NCBI RefSeq assembly: GCF_019801145.1
Contig: NZ_JAHVJQ010000002.1
Location: 496,001-560,000, forward strand
Direction: 5' to 3'
DNA length: 64,000 bases
Source: Leisingera aquaemixtae
Lineage (GTDB): Bacteria > Pseudomonadota > Alphaproteobacteria > Rhodobacterales > Rhodobacteraceae
The first letter of the stretch is position 1; every line of letters starts with the position of its first letter. The position numbers were made by a program, and so were the translations under genes. The notes beneath the pieces are model-generated. The model was not told the DNA's origin and did not search any database. It saw only the letters and a list, made by a program, of their open reading frames with translations. Shown here piece after piece: positions 31,829 to 41,914 of this stretch.

Positions 31829-33418
31829 ATGACCGACCTTCACCCCGTACGCCGTGCGCTGCTTTCCGTATCCGATAAGACCGGCCTGATCGAGCTGGGC
31901 CAGGCGCTGGCCGCGCGCGGTGTCGAGCTGCTCTCGACCGGCGGTTCCGCCAAGGCGCTGCGTGATGCCGGCCTGACGGTCAAAGACGTCTCCGAAGTGA
32001 CAGGTTTTCCGGAAATGATGGACGGCCGCGTCAAAACCCTGCACCCGATGGTGCATGGCGGCCTGCTGGCGCTGCGCGACAATGACACCCACGTCGCCGC
32101 GATGAACGAGCATGGCATCGGCGCCATCGACCTGCTGGTCGTGAATCTTTACCCGTTTGAGGCCACCGTGGCCAAAGGCGCGGACTACGATACTTGCATC
32201 GAGAACATCGACATTGGCGGCCCGGCGATGATCCGCGCGGCGGCCAAGAACCATGCCTTTGTGAACGTGGTCGTGGATGTCGAGGATTACGAGAAACTGC
32301 TGGGCGACATGGACCAGCACGACGGCGCGACCTGCCCGCGGTTCCGCCGCAAGCTGGCGCAGAAGGCCTATGCCCGCACGGCCGCCTATGACGCTGCTGT
32401 GTCCAACTGGCTGGCGGGCGAGCTGGAACTGCAAGCGCCCAAGCGCCGCGCCTTTGCCGGCGAGCTGAAGCAGACCCTGCGCTATGGCGAAAACAGCCAC
32501 CAGACCGCGGCCTTCTACACCGACGGCTCCAACCGTCCTGGCGTGGCCACCGCTGTGCAGCTGCAGGGCAAGGAACTGAGCTACAACAACATCAACGACA
32601 CCGATGCGGCTTATGAGCTGGTGGCGGAATTCGATCCGGCCGAAAGCCCCGCAGTTGCGATCATCAAACACGCCAACCCCTGCGGCGTCGCCAAGGGCGC
32701 AACCCTGGCAGAAGCCTATCAGAAGGCGTTTGACTGCGACCGTACCTCGGCCTTCGGCGGTATCGTGGCGCTGAACCAGCCGCTGGACGCGGACACCGCT
32801 GCCAAGATCACCGAGATCTTCACCGAGGTGGTGATCGCGCCGGGGGCGTCTGATGAAGCCAAGGAAATCTTTGCCGCCAAGAAGAACCTGCGCCTGCTGC
32901 TGACCGACAGCCTGCCGGATCCGCGCAAGCCCATCGTGGCCTACAAGCAGGTGGCCGGCGGTATGCTGGTGCAGGACAAGGACGTCGGCTATGTCGGCAT
33001 GGACGACCTGAAAGTGGTGACCGAGAAGGCGCCGTCCGACGCCCAGATGCAGGACCTGCTGTTTGCCTGGAAAGTCGCCAAGCACGTCAAGTCCAATGCC
33101 ATCGTTTATGTGAAGGACAACGCAACTGTCGGCGTCGGTGCTGGCCAGATGAGCCGTCTTGACAGCGCCAATGTCGCTGCCGCCAAGGCCGGCCGCATGG
33201 CCGCGGAACTGGGTTTGGAAGAAAGCCTCGCCAAGGGCTGCGCCGTGGCTTCGGATGCGTTTTTCCCCTTCGCGGATGGCCTGCTGGAAGCAGCCGCCGC
33301 GGGCGGTGCCTGCGTGATCCAGCCGGGCGGCTCGATGCGCGATGACGAGGTGATCAAGGCGGCCAACGAGAAAGGCCTCGCCATGGTCTTCACCGGCATG
33401 CGCCACTTCCGCCACTAA
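31829..33418 (+). CDS. purH: bifunctional AICAR transformylase / IMP cyclohydrolase
   Basis: PurH performs the last two steps of IMP synthesis. The 529-residue protein has the N-terminal cyclohydrolase (MGS-like) domain ([47 protein letters not shown]) and the C-terminal transformylase with [23 protein letters not shown] and the catalytic lysine-histidine of that block. AAAGGA precedes the ATG at 31829. It is followed 16 bp later by lspA. Confidence 0.97.
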   Translation: MTDLHPVRRALLSVSDKTGLIELGQALAARGVELLSTGGSAKALRDAGLTVKDVSEVTGFPEMMDGRVKTLHPMVHGGLLALRDNDTHVAAMNEHGIGAIDLLVVNLYPFEATVAKGADYDTCIENIDIGGPAMIRAAAKNHAFVNVVVDVEDYEKLLGDMDQHDGATCPRFRRKLAQKAYARTAAYDAAVSNWLAGELELQAPKRRAFAGELKQTLRYGENSHQTAAFYTDGSNRPGVATAVQLQGKELSYNNINDTDAAYELVAEFDPAESPAVAIIKHANPCGVAKGATLAEAYQKAFDCDRTSAFGGIVALNQPLDADTAAKITEIFTEVVIAPGASDEAKEIFAAKKNLRLLLTDSLPDPRKPIVAYKQVAGGMLVQDKDVGYVGMDDLKVVTEKAPSDAQMQDLLFAWKVAKHVKSNAIVYVKDNATVGVGAGQMSRLDSANVAAAKAGRMAAELGLEESLAKGCAVASDAFFPFADGLLEAAAAGGACVIQPGGSMRDDEVIKAANEKGLAMVFTGMRHFRH

Positions 33419-33434
33419 GCAGGGCAGCTAAAAC

Positions 33435-33917
33435 ATGGCAGCACGTTGGATGATCTGGGGCGCGGTCCTCTCCTTCCTGGCGGATCAGGCCAGCAAATAC
33501 CTGGTGGTCCACTGGATGGGGCTGGATCAGCGCCACCGGATCGACGTGCTGCCGCCGTTCCTCAATTTCCGCTACGGAGAGAACACCGGCATCAATTTCG
33601 GCCTGTTCGGCGGCGGCGACGAAGCGTCGCGCTGGATCCTGATCGGGCTGTCAGTGGCGATCTGTATTGCCGTGGCTGTGTGGATCCTTCGGGCGCAAAA
33701 AGCGTCATGGGGCATGCAGCTGTCCGCCGGGCTGGTGATCGGCGGCGCGCTGGGCAATGTCGCGGACCGGCTTTTGTACGGCTATGTGCTGGATTTCCTC
33801 AACACATCCTGCTGCGGCATCCAGAACCCGTTTGTGTTCAATGTCGCGGATATCTTCATCTTTGGCGGTGCGGCCGGGCTTATCTTCTTTGACGGGCGCA
33901 GCAAAAAGCCTGCGTAG
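33435..33917 (+). CDS. lspA: lipoprotein signal peptidase
   Basis: LspA is the aspartyl protease that removes signal peptides from diacylglyceryl-prolipoproteins. The 160-residue protein has four hydrophobic segments and both catalytic aspartates in GGALGNVADRLLYG and FNVADIFIFGG, plus the early DQASKYLVV block. It follows purH and precedes a lipoprotein gene whose product would be one of its substrates. Confidence 0.95.
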   Translation: MAARWMIWGAVLSFLADQASKYLVVHWMGLDQRHRIDVLPPFLNFRYGENTGINFGLFGGGDEASRWILIGLSVAICIAVAVWILRAQKASWGMQLSAGLVIGGALGNVADRLLYGYVLDFLNTSCCGIQNPFVFNVADIFIFGGAAGLIFFDGRSKKPA

Positions 33918-33972
33918 ACCTTGCCGGGCAATTGCGTTACAAGCGCTGGGAAACAGGCAGGAGTTTGGGGCA

Positions 33973-34494
33973 ATGCGGATCCCGTTCGGAGTGATCGTTC
34001 TGGCTGGCGCGCTGGCAGTGTCTGGCTGCGCGCAAAAAGGGCTGCGCGTGCTTCAGAAGCCGGGGACCGGTCCGGATGAGTTTCTGGTCCTTCCGGGCAA
34101 GCCGCTGAGCACGCCGGAAAGCTATGCCTCGCTTCCCGTGCCGACTCCGGGCGGCAGCAACCTGACTGATCCCAATCCGCAGGCTGATGCGGTTGCCGCG
34201 CTGGGCGGAAAGCCGGGCGCCCTGGTGCCCGCAACCGGTGTGCCGTCAGGCGATGCGGCGCTGGTCACCGCCTCCAGCCGCTATGGTGTGGAACCGGGCG
34301 TGCGCGAGACGCTGGCGTCGGAGGATGCAAAGTTCCGTCACCGCAACCGCCATCTGGGACGGATCAAGATCGTGCCTGTGGACCGCTACGAGCAGCTGTA
34401 CCGCAAGCAGAGCATTGATCCCTTTGCCGTCAGCGACCAGTTCCGCAAGGCGGGCGCGGCCACGCCCTCTTCACCGCCTGAAGAAGAATCCTGA
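33973..34494 (+). CDS. DUF3035 domain lipoprotein
   Basis: A 173-residue predicted lipoprotein. The signal MRIPFGVIVLAGALAVSGCA has a good lipobox (AVSGC, Cys at residue 19). The rest is proline- and acid-rich, matching the alphaproteobacterial DUF3035 family (GPDEFLVLPGKPLSTPESYA, LPVPTPGGSNLTDPNPQADA). Function unknown. It lies between lspA and two M16 peptidase genes, a conserved order in roseobacters as far as I recall, which may point to envelope maintenance. The start at 33973 is preceded by GGAGTTTGGGG. Confidence 0.82.
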   Translation: MRIPFGVIVLAGALAVSGCAQKGLRVLQKPGTGPDEFLVLPGKPLSTPESYASLPVPTPGGSNLTDPNPQADAVAALGGKPGALVPATGVPSGDAALVTASSRYGVEPGVRETLASEDAKFRHRNRHLGRIKIVPVDRYEQLYRKQSIDPFAVSDQFRKAGAATPSSPPEEES

Positions 34495-34669
34495 TCTCTC
34501 ACTTTTCTGCCAGCCGGCCTTGCAAGACGCCGGCGGCAACGTAGGTTGACAGCAGTCTTTCTGCTGGCAATGGACGGCGAATTGTGGCTGCATTGATCAA
34601 AATGAACAAAAGAGCAGTAAACGCACCGTGCCGGGCGATGGCAGAGGTGCAGAATTTGGAGGATGCCAG

Positions 34670-36013
34670 ATGATCCAGAGGATCACATTGGCCGCCGCAG
34701 CGTTGAGCGCTGCCTTGTCCGTCCCGGCACGGGCTGAAGATGAGGCGGTGACCGCGTTCACCTTGGACAATGGCATGGATGTGGTGGTGATCGAGGATCA
34801 CCGCGTCCCGGTCGTGCAGCAGATGGTCTGGTACCGGGCCGGCTCCGCGGATGAGCCGCCGGGCCAGTCCGGCGTAGCCCATTTCCTCGAGCATCTCCTC
34901 TTCAAGGGCACCGACAAGCTGGCTCCGGGCGAGCTGTCTGCCACCGTCCGGGCCAATGGCGGCCAGGACAACGCGTTCACCAGCTATGATTACACCGCCT
35001 ATTTCCAGCGTGTTGCCGCCGACCGGCTGGAGCTGATGATGCAGATGGAAAGCGACCGGATGACCAACCTCCGGCTCAGCGAGGAGGATATTGCCACCGA
35101 GCGCGAGGTCATTCTGGAGGAGCGAAACCAGCGCACAGACAACGACCCGGTTGCGCTGTTCCGCGAGCAGCTGCAAGCGGTGCAATACCTTAATCACCGT
35201 TACGGCCAGCCGGTGATCGGCTGGCGCCACGAGATGGAAAGCCTGGACATGGAGGACGCGCTGTCCTTCTACCACACCTATTACGCACCCAATAATGCAA
35301 TCCTGGTAGTGTCCGGCGATGTCCAGCCGGATGAGGTGAAGGCGCTGGCTGAACAGTACTACGGCGTGATCCCTGCCAATCCGGACCTGCCGGAACGCTT
35401 CCGCAGCCAGGAGCCGCCGCAGACCGCCGCGCGCCGTGTGACGTTCGAAGATCCGCGCGTGGCGCAGCCCTATGTGCAGCGCTCCTATTTGGCACCGGAG
35501 CGTGACAGCGGCGACCAGCAAAAGGCCGCGGCGCTTTACCTGCTGGCGGAGCTTCTGGGTGGCGGCAACACCTCTTATCTGGCAAACGCGCTGCAATTTG
35601 ACCAGCAGGTCGCGGTCTACACGGGCGCTTTCTATTCTGGCAGCACGCTGGACGACACGTCATTCACCCTGCTGATCGTGCCTGCCGAGGGCACCAGCAT
35701 GGAGCAAGCTGAGGCAGCTCTGGACTCAACCATCGCCCGGTTCCTGGAGGAGGGCGTGGACGAGGCCCAGCTGGAGCGGATCAAGCTGCAATTGCGCGCC
35801 GCTGAAATCTACGACCGCGACAACGTGAACGGCATTGCCAACCGCTACGGCCAGGCGCTCAGCATCGGGCTGACGGTGAAGGATGTGCAGGACTGGCCGA
35901 AGATCCTGCAATCGGTGACCGCGGATGAGATCATCGCCGCCGCAAATGAGGTCTTGCGGCCGCAAACATCAGTCACGGGCTGGATGACGCGCAGCCAGGA
36001 GGTGACCCAATGA
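34670..36013 (+). CDS. M16 family zinc metallopeptidase, exported, active subunit
   Basis: A 447-residue pitrilysin/processing-peptidase-like protein with a signal peptide (MIQRITLAAAALSAALSVPA RAE). The inverted zinc motif HxxEH is intact as HFLEH (H71, E74, H75), and the third ligand lies in TEREVILEE (about E151). GGAGG precedes the ATG at 34670. It overlaps the next gene by 4 bp (ATGA), and that gene encodes a related protein without the zinc motif, so the pair probably forms a periplasmic heterodimer like mitochondrial processing peptidase alpha/beta. Confidence 0.92.
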   Translation: MIQRITLAAAALSAALSVPARAEDEAVTAFTLDNGMDVVVIEDHRVPVVQQMVWYRAGSADEPPGQSGVAHFLEHLLFKGTDKLAPGELSATVRANGGQDNAFTSYDYTAYFQRVAADRLELMMQMESDRMTNLRLSEEDIATEREVILEERNQRTDNDPVALFREQLQAVQYLNHRYGQPVIGWRHEMESLDMEDALSFYHTYYAPNNAILVVSGDVQPDEVKALAEQYYGVIPANPDLPERFRSQEPPQTAARRVTFEDPRVAQPYVQRSYLAPERDSGDQQKAAALYLLAELLGGGNTSYLANALQFDQQVAVYTGAFYSGSTLDDTSFTLLIVPAEGTSMEQAEAALDSTIARFLEEGVDEAQLERIKLQLRAAEIYDRDNVNGIANRYGQALSIGLTVKDVQDWPKILQSVTADEIIAAANEVLRPQTSVTGWMTRSQEVTQ

Positions 36014-37329
36014 CTGTGCTGAAATTTCTTGCCGCTGCTCTGACAGCCTGGTTTCTGGTGCTGCCGGCCTGGGCCGGGATCAAAATTCAGGAAGTGACCT
36101 CGCCCGGCGGCATCACAGCCTGGCTGGTGGAGGATCACGCGATCCCTTTCTCTGCCCTTGAACTGCGTTTCCGCGGAGGCACGTCCCTGGATGCGCCCGG
36201 AAAGCGGGGCGGGGTCTATTTGATGACAGGCTTGCTGGAGGAGGGCTCCGGCGACCTGCGCGCGCAGGACTATGCACGGGCACTGCAGTCTCTGGCGGCG
36301 GAGTTCAGCTATGACGCCGACAAGGATTCGGTGTCCATATCCGCCCGCTTTCTGACCGAAAACCGTGCGGATGCGGTGGCGCTGCTGCGTCAGACTCTGT
36401 TTGAACCGCGGTTCGACCAGGATGCGCTGGACCGAGTGCGGGCGCAGGTGCTGGCGGGACTGCGCTCCGATGCCAAGAACCCAAACAATATCGCCGGCTT
36501 GGCCTTCGCCAAAATGGCCTATGGCGATCACCCCTATGGCAGTGACGGCAAGGGCACCTTGGAGTCGGTTGCCGCGCTCAGCCGTCAGGACATTTTCGAC
36601 GCCTATGAGGCGGTGTTTGCCCGCGACAGGCTCTATGTCAGCGCTGTTGGCGACATCACCGCGGATGAGCTTGGCATCCTGCTGGACGATCTTCTGGGGG
36701 CGCTGCCGGCCAAGGGCGCGCCTATTCCCGGCCCGGCAAAGGTGAACATCGAGGGCGGGGTGACCGTGGTCGATTTCGACACGCCGCAGTCGGTGGCGCT
36801 GTTTGGCCAAAAGGGCATCAAGCGCGAGGATCCGGATTTCTTCACCGCCTATGTGATGAACCAGATCCTGGGCGGCGGCTCCTTTGAAACAAGGCTGATG
36901 ACGGAAGTGCGGGAGAAACGCGGGCTGACCTACGGTGTTTACTCCTACTTGGTGCCGCGTGATCTGGCGGCGGTTTACATGGGGTCTGTGGCGTCCGCCA
37001 ACGGCAAGATGGCAGAGGCGGTGGAAGTGATCCGCAACGAATGGCGCCGCATGGCCGAGGAGGGCGTGACCGAAAAAGAGCTGAAGGACGCCCAAACCTA
37101 TCTGACCGGTGCCTACCCGCTGCGCTTTGACGGCAACAGCCGCATTGCCTCGATCCTTTCGGGAATGCAGATGGACAATCTGCCTGTCAGCTATGTGGAG
37201 ACCCGCAAAGACCGCATTAACGCCGTCACACTGGAAGATGTGAAGCGTTTTGCGGCGGAGTTCCTGGACCCCGACGGGCTGCATTTCACAATTGCGGGCC
37301 GCCCGGAAGGCCTGGAAACCACCAATTGA
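36010..37329 (+). CDS. M16 family peptidase-like protein, non-catalytic partner
   Basis: A 439-residue M16 protein with a signal peptide (MTVLKFLAAALTAWFLVLPAWA). At the position of HxxEH it reads GKRGGVYLMTGLLEEGSGDL, so the zinc ligands are missing, whereas the C-terminal M16 domain is conserved (GGGSFETRLMTEVREKRGLTYGVYSYL). It is translationally coupled to the active subunit upstream. Such inactive subunits usually complete the substrate chamber. Substrate unknown. Confidence 0.9.
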   Translation: MTVLKFLAAALTAWFLVLPAWAGIKIQEVTSPGGITAWLVEDHAIPFSALELRFRGGTSLDAPGKRGGVYLMTGLLEEGSGDLRAQDYARALQSLAAEFSYDADKDSVSISARFLTENRADAVALLRQTLFEPRFDQDALDRVRAQVLAGLRSDAKNPNNIAGLAFAKMAYGDHPYGSDGKGTLESVAALSRQDIFDAYEAVFARDRLYVSAVGDITADELGILLDDLLGALPAKGAPIPGPAKVNIEGGVTVVDFDTPQSVALFGQKGIKREDPDFFTAYVMNQILGGGSFETRLMTEVREKRGLTYGVYSYLVPRDLAAVYMGSVASANGKMAEAVEVIRNEWRRMAEEGVTEKELKDAQTYLTGAYPLRFDGNSRIASILSGMQMDNLPVSYVETRKDRINAVTLEDVKRFAAEFLDPDGLHFTIAGRPEGLETTN

Positions 37330-37335
37330 CCCGGG

Positions 37336-37406
37336 GCAGGCGCGGTTTCGCCGTCCGCCTGCAGCCTAACCACAGCGTGCCGCCGCCCACTGCGGCGGCG
37401 CGCTGC
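37336..37406 (+). terminator. tandem hairpins after the M16 operon
   Basis: GCAGGCG (37336-37342) can pair with CGCCTGC (from 37356), and GCCGCCGC (37379-37386) pairs perfectly with GCGGCGGC (37392-37399), followed by a pyrimidine run containing CTTTCCCTTTC. Likely ends the upstream transcript; the tail is not a clean T run. Confidence 0.5.
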
Positions 37407-37504
37407 CGCTTTCCCTTTCATTTTGCCTGAAACTCCTGTATGGGCGGGCCTGTCTGAGACGATGTGCCAAGGCCCCGGCACGCGAAAGAAAGATAGATGG
37501 GGCC

Positions 37505-37522
37505 GGCGGCAATGGGGCCGCC
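37505..37522 (+). promoter_or_regulatory. hairpin in the pnp leader
   Basis: GGCGGC (37505-37510) pairs with GCCGCC (37517-37522) around AATGGG, 53 bp before the pnp start. In enterobacteria a leader hairpin cut by RNase III lets PNPase autoregulate; a similar role here is only a possibility. Confidence 0.35.
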
Positions 37523-37575
37523 ACGCAAACGGGAGACCCGGAGGGCCGGGAGTGCTCCCAATTAGGATACGCTAG

Positions 37576-39723
37576 ATGTTTAACGTCACCAAAAAATCGA
37601 TGCAGTGGGGCGAAGAGACGCTCACACTGGAAACCGGTAAGGTTGCCCGCCAGGCTGATGGCTCCGTGATTGCCACGCTGGGCGAAACCTCGGTCATGGC
37701 CAACGTGACCTTTGCCCGTCAGCAGAAGCCCGGCCAGGACTTCTTCCCGCTGACCGTGCACTACCAGGAAAAATACTATGCTGCGGGCAAGGTGCCCGGC
37801 GGCTTCTTCAAGCGCGAAGCGCGCCCGACCGAAAAAGAAACCCTGACCGCGCGTCTGATCGACCGTCCGATCCGCCCGCTGTTCGTCCCCGGCTTCAAGA
37901 ACGAAGTGCTGGTGATGTGCACCGTGCTGAGCCACGACCTGGTCAACGACCCGGACATCGTCGCAATGATCGCGGCATCCGCTGCCCTGACCATCTCCGG
38001 CGCGCCGTTCATGGGCCCGATCGCCGGTGCCCGCGTCGGCTTTGTTGATGGCGAATACGTTCTGAACCCGACCGTCGACGACATGCAGGATCTGCGCCTC
38101 AACCCCGAGCAGCGCCTGGACCTGGTTGTGGCCGGCACCAAGAACGCCGTGATGATGGTGGAATCGGAAGCTTACGAGCTGACCGAGGCCGAAATGCTGG
38201 GCGCGGTGAACTTTGCGCATGAGCAGATCCAGCCGGTGATCGACCTGATCATCTCGCTGGCCGAAGAAGCCGCCAAAGAACCTTTCGACTTCGAGGCGCC
38301 GGACTACTCCGAGCTGTATGAGGCGGTCAAGGCGGCGGGCGAAACCGACATGCGCGCGGCCTTTGCGATCACCGACAAGCAGGAGCGCACCGCCGCTGTT
38401 GCCGCTGCCCGCGAGACCATCAAGGCCGCCCTGTCCGAAGAGCAGCTGGAAGATGCCAACCTGGGTTCCGCACTGAAGAAGCTGGAAGCCGGCATCCTGC
38501 GCGGCGACGTGGTGAAAACCGGCAAGCGGATCGACGGCCGCAAGACCGACGAAATCCGCGATATCGTGGCTGAAACCGGCATGCTGCCGCGGACCCACGG
38601 CTCGGCGCTGTTCACCCGCGGTGAAACCCAGGGCCTGGTCGTGACCACGCTGGGCACCGGCGACGACGAGCAGTTCATCGACGCGCTGCACGGCAACTTC
38701 AAATCGAACTTCCTGCTGCACTACAACTTCCCGCCGTACTCGGTCGGTGAAGTGGGCCGTGTCGGCTCCCCGGGCCGCCGCGAAATCGGCCACGGCAAGC
38801 TGGCCTGGCGTGCGCTGCAGGCGGTTCTGCCCGCGGCAACCGACTTCCCCTACACCATCCGCGTTGTCTCCGAGATCACCGAATCGAATGGTTCGTCCTC
38901 GATGGCATCCGTCTGCGGCGGCTCGCTGTCGATGATGGACGCAGGTGTTCCGCTGAAGGCGCCGGTGGCCGGCGTTGCCATGGGCCTTATCCTGGAAGAC
39001 GACGGTTCCTACGCGATCCTGTCCGACATCCTGGGTGACGAAGACCACCTGGGCGACATGGACTTCAAGGTGGCAGGCACCGAAAACGGCATCACCTCGC
39101 TGCAGATGGACATCAAGGTCGCCGGCATCACCCCGGAGATCATGGAGAAAGCCCTGGCCCAGGCCAAGGACGGCCGCCTGCACATCCTTGGCGAGATGGG
39201 TAAAGCCCTGACCGAAGCTTCCGAGTTCTCGGTTCACGCGCCGCGCATCGAGACCATGCAGATCCCGACCGACAAGATCCGCGAAGTGATCGGTTCCGGC
39301 GGCAAGGTGATCCGCGAGATCGTCGAAGTGTCCGGTGCCAAAGTCGACATCAACGACGACGGCGTGATCAAGATTGCCAGCCCGAACGGCGAAGCCATCA
39401 AGAAGGCCTATGACATGATCTATTCGATCGTGGCAGAGCCGGAAGAGGGCGCCATCTACACCGGCAAGGTCGTGAAGATCGTCGACTTCGGCGCTTTCGT
39501 GAACTTCTTCGGTAAGCGTGACGGCCTGGTGCACGTCTCCCAGATCGAAAACCGCCGCCTGAACCACCCTTCGGACGTTCTGAAGGAAGGCCAGGAAGTG
39601 AAGGTGAAACTGCTGGGCTTCGACGACCGCGGCAAGGTCCGCCTGTCGATGAAGGTTGTCGACCAGGAAACCGGCGAGGAAGTCCAGCCGGAGAAAAAAG
39701 AAAAGGCCCAAGCCGAGGATTAA
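37576..39723 (+). CDS. pnp: polyribonucleotide nucleotidyltransferase
   Basis: PNPase is the phosphate-dependent 3'-5' exoribonuclease of mRNA decay. The 715-residue protein has two RNase PH domains ([40 protein letters not shown]), a KH domain ([17 protein letters not shown]) and a C-terminal S1 domain ([19 protein letters not shown]). The start [19 protein letters not shown] is usual. It ends at a strong terminator. In many bacteria pnp directly follows rpsO; here rpsO lies 13 kb further on. Confidence 0.97.
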   Translation: MFNVTKKSMQWGEETLTLETGKVARQADGSVIATLGETSVMANVTFARQQKPGQDFFPLTVHYQEKYYAAGKVPGGFFKREARPTEKETLTARLIDRPIRPLFVPGFKNEVLVMCTVLSHDLVNDPDIVAMIAASAALTISGAPFMGPIAGARVGFVDGEYVLNPTVDDMQDLRLNPEQRLDLVVAGTKNAVMMVESEAYELTEAEMLGAVNFAHEQIQPVIDLIISLAEEAAKEPFDFEAPDYSELYEAVKAAGETDMRAAFAITDKQERTAAVAAARETIKAALSEEQLEDANLGSALKKLEAGILRGDVVKTGKRIDGRKTDEIRDIVAETGMLPRTHGSALFTRGETQGLVVTTLGTGDDEQFIDALHGNFKSNFLLHYNFPPYSVGEVGRVGSPGRREIGHGKLAWRALQAVLPAATDFPYTIRVVSEITESNGSSSMASVCGGSLSMMDAGVPLKAPVAGVAMGLILEDDGSYAILSDILGDEDHLGDMDFKVAGTENGITSLQMDIKVAGITPEIMEKALAQAKDGRLHILGEMGKALTEASEFSVHAPRIETMQIPTDKIREVIGSGGKVIREIVEVSGAKVDINDDGVIKIASPNGEAIKKAYDMIYSIVAEPEEGAIYTGKVVKIVDFGAFVNFFGKRDGLVHVSQIENRRLNHPSDVLKEGQEVKVKLLGFDDRGKVRLSMKVVDQETGEEVQPEKKEKAQAED

Positions 39724-39743
39724 TCTCCGGCGGCAGGCACAAG

Positions 39744-39776
39744 AAAGCCCCGGCATTCAGCCGGGGCTTTTTCTTT
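39744..39776. terminator. strong bidirectional-type terminator after pnp
   Basis: AAAGCCCCGG (39744-39753) pairs over 10 bp with CCGGGGCTTT (39761-39770) around CATTCAG, with T-rich sequence on the right and A-rich on the left, so it can serve both pnp and the convergent glycosyltransferase gene. Confidence 0.9.
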
Positions 39777-39795
39777 GGGGTAAAGGCTTTTCAGA

Positions 39796-40674
39796 TCAGC
39801 GGCGTTCGTGCGTGCCGCGCAGCCAGGTCAGCCGCATCTGTTCGGCGATCATGGCCAGCCGCAGCCGGTAGGCACAGCCCCAGACCTGAAAAACCTGCCG
39901 GGAGCTCAGTTCAGGATCCTTGATGGCTCGCCGAAGGAGCTTGGTGGGAGGGATGATTTTCTTGATTGGCGGAATGTAGTAGCGGAACCGGAAGTTTCCG
40001 GCGCTGCGGATTTTTGCACCCAGAATACGCCGGGCTTTTGTCGCCAGCGCATCAAAACTCTCACGGGCAGGGTGCCCGACAATCACGTCCGGCGTATAAA
40101 TCAGTTCAAGTCCGTTGGCTTGCGCCCGCCTGCTCCATTCCATGTCGCCGCCGGACAGCGCTTCGCCATCGAACAATCCGACCTTCTCAAATGCTGCCCG
40201 CCGCACAAAGACGTTGGCAGTGGCAGCCCGGCCTTGGCGTGCATAACGCTCCTGCTGCAAGCAGGTCAGCCGGTCGTAGATTTCGGGCACGGTCCAGTCC
40301 GAACCGGCGGGCTCCAGCTCAACCGCGCCAGAAAAACGCAGGATGCCGGGATGCTCCTTGAACGTGCGCAGCCCGTTTTCGATGTAGCTGCGCCTGGGTG
40401 TGCAGTCAGCATCGGTAAAGAACAGCAGGTCGGTCTGTGCCTCGGCAATTCCTGCATTCCGGGCCGCATACGAGCCTGGCTTCGGCTCCCAGATGACGCG
40501 TGCGTTTTGCGGAAGAACAAGATCCTCCGGAACATCGTCATATTCCGCGTTGTTGACGACAATGATCTCGAAAGCCGATGGCTCTGCTGTCTGATCAGCG
40601 AGATGATCAAGGCAACGCTGCAGCACTGACCAGCTATGGTAGGTCGGAATGATAACGGATGCGGTGAGACTCAA
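39796..40674 (-). CDS. family 2 glycosyltransferase
   Basis: A 292-residue GT2 enzyme with a GT-A fold: ASVIIPTYHSWSVLQRCLDH at the start, the sugar-nucleotide metal-binding DADC (in LLFFTDADCTPRR), and GEALSGGDMEWSRRAQANGL as the acceptor/catalytic region. No membrane helices. The only start available is a TTG (40672-40674) with AGGG seven bases upstream; the frame is closed by an in-frame TAG just above it. It is divergent from a second GT2 gene. Donor and acceptor are unknown; the pair may build an extracellular or surface glycan. Confidence 0.85.
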   Translation of the reverse strand: MSLTASVIIPTYHSWSVLQRCLDHLADQTAEPSAFEIIVVNNAEYDDVPEDLVLPQNARVIWEPKPGSYAARNAGIAEAQTDLLFFTDADCTPRRSYIENGLRTFKEHPGILRFSGAVELEPAGSDWTVPEIYDRLTCLQQERYARQGRAATANVFVRRAAFEKVGLFDGEALSGGDMEWSRRAQANGLELIYTPDVIVGHPARESFDALATKARRILGAKIRSAGNFRFRYYIPPIKKIIPPTKLLRRAIKDPELSSRQVFQVWGCAYRLRLAMIAEQMRLTWLRGTHERR

Positions 40675-40746
40675 CAGACTGCCCTATCTACAGGTGTCCC
40701 GGCGGTGCCGGTTGCGCGGCGAACGTATAGCCATTATTGCTGCCCC

Positions 40747-41724
40747 ATGTCCATATCGGCCCCCTTCAGAATCACGGTTGCTGCGCTGACGCGGCAACGG
40801 CCTGCCATGCTTGCGGCGCTCGTCCGCAGCTGGGGTGAAATGGATATCCCCGAAGGCTGCGAAGTCCGCTGTCTTGTTGTCGAGAACGACACTGTTCCCT
40901 GCAGCGAGTCCGTGGTCCAAGAAGCCGGGTCTATGCCTAACGGTGTTGCGCTTGACTATGTTCTGGAAACAGAACTGGGTATCCCCTTCGGCCGCAACCG
41001 TGCGGCAAAGGAAGCAATCGCCAACGGGTCGGACATTTTGGCGTTTGTGGACGACGATGAGACAGTGGCGCAGGACTGGCTGGTGCGGCTGACCGAAGGG
41101 TTCCGCGCTAGCGGCGCGATGCTGGCCGGCGCGCCGCTTCGGGCCGCTCCGGTTCATGAGGGCGCCAGCCTCGTGCAGCGCCTGATGCACGCAAATATTG
41201 CCAACCGTTATTTGCGGAAAGAGAACCGGGCAGCCCGGAAAGCCAGCCTGCAGGACTCCGGCCCTGTAACCACGGTGACGAACAATTGGATGGCTGATCT
41301 TCGGCTGTTCACGGAACACGGCCTTTGGTTTGACGAAGCGATGCGAATGACAGGCGGCACCGACGCGAAGTTCCACGCCGAAACGCGGGCCAAAGGGCTT
41401 CCCGTCGGCTGGGTCAAGGACGCCTTCGTTTATGAAGAAATTCCGCAGCAGCGCCTGTCGTTCTGGTATCAGGCCCTGCGGGCGCGCGATCAGGTAAACA
41501 CCAACTTGCGGCGGAAATTTGATGAAAGCTTTGGCACTGGCCTAGCGCGGATGATGGCGCTTCCGCTAAAAGCGCTTCTTCTGGTCGGGTTGCTTCTTGT
41601 TCTGCCGTTCCAGCCGCAGCAGCGTCTAATGGACGTGGCGCGCACACTTGGCTGGGTGCTGGGAGCCTTGGGCATTCTGGTTGGATACCGTTCGGAGCTG
41701 TATCACAAGGTGACGGGCACCTGA
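40747..41724 (+). CDS. family 2 glycosyltransferase with C-terminal membrane segments
   Basis: A 325-residue GT2 protein: RITVAALTRQRPAMLAALVR at the start, FVDDDETVAQDWLVRL as the DxD-type motif, and MTGGTDAKFHAETRAKGLPV near the active site. The end carries two hydrophobic stretches (ALPLKALLLVGLLLVLPF; LGWVLGALGILVGY), so it is probably anchored to the inner membrane. The start at 40747 gives the usual N-terminus; a longer frame overlaps the divergent gene. Substrate unknown. Confidence 0.85.
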   Translation: MSISAPFRITVAALTRQRPAMLAALVRSWGEMDIPEGCEVRCLVVENDTVPCSESVVQEAGSMPNGVALDYVLETELGIPFGRNRAAKEAIANGSDILAFVDDDETVAQDWLVRLTEGFRASGAMLAGAPLRAAPVHEGASLVQRLMHANIANRYLRKENRAARKASLQDSGPVTTVTNNWMADLRLFTEHGLWFDEAMRMTGGTDAKFHAETRAKGLPVGWVKDAFVYEEIPQQRLSFWYQALRARDQVNTNLRRKFDESFGTGLARMMALPLKALLLVGLLLVLPFQPQQRLMDVARTLGWVLGALGILVGYRSELYHKVTGT

Positions 41725-41867
41725 TAAGCCGTCACAGGCATTGGCGAAGCTTTCGGACAGGCGCAGTTCATATCGGTCTTGCCGCACTGCAGTTTCTGGA
41801 GAGTTGAGCGCCGTACCAGCGCTATAAGCACTGCCCGGCAGCGTGCATCCAGTCTGCATGCGGAAAG

Positions 41868-41893
41868 TGCGGGCGCAGAGAATAGCGCCCGCA
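41868..41893 (-). terminator. hairpin downstream of peroxiredoxin gene
   Basis: TGCGGGCGC (41868-41876) pairs perfectly with GCGCCCGCA (41885-41893), 22 bp beyond the peroxiredoxin stop on the minus strand. The following minus-strand sequence CTTTCC is only weakly T-rich. Confidence 0.55.
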
Positions 41894-41914
41894 TTGTGTC
41901 TGCAAGGAAAAGCT

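Noticed and set aside
31688-33415. 575-codon minus-strand frame opposite purH
   Set aside because: Shadow of purH; composition typical of antisense translation in GC-rich DNA.
37366-39756. 796-codon minus-strand open frame opposite pnp
   Set aside because: Codes for no recognisable protein; high-GC third positions of pnp keep the opposite frame open.
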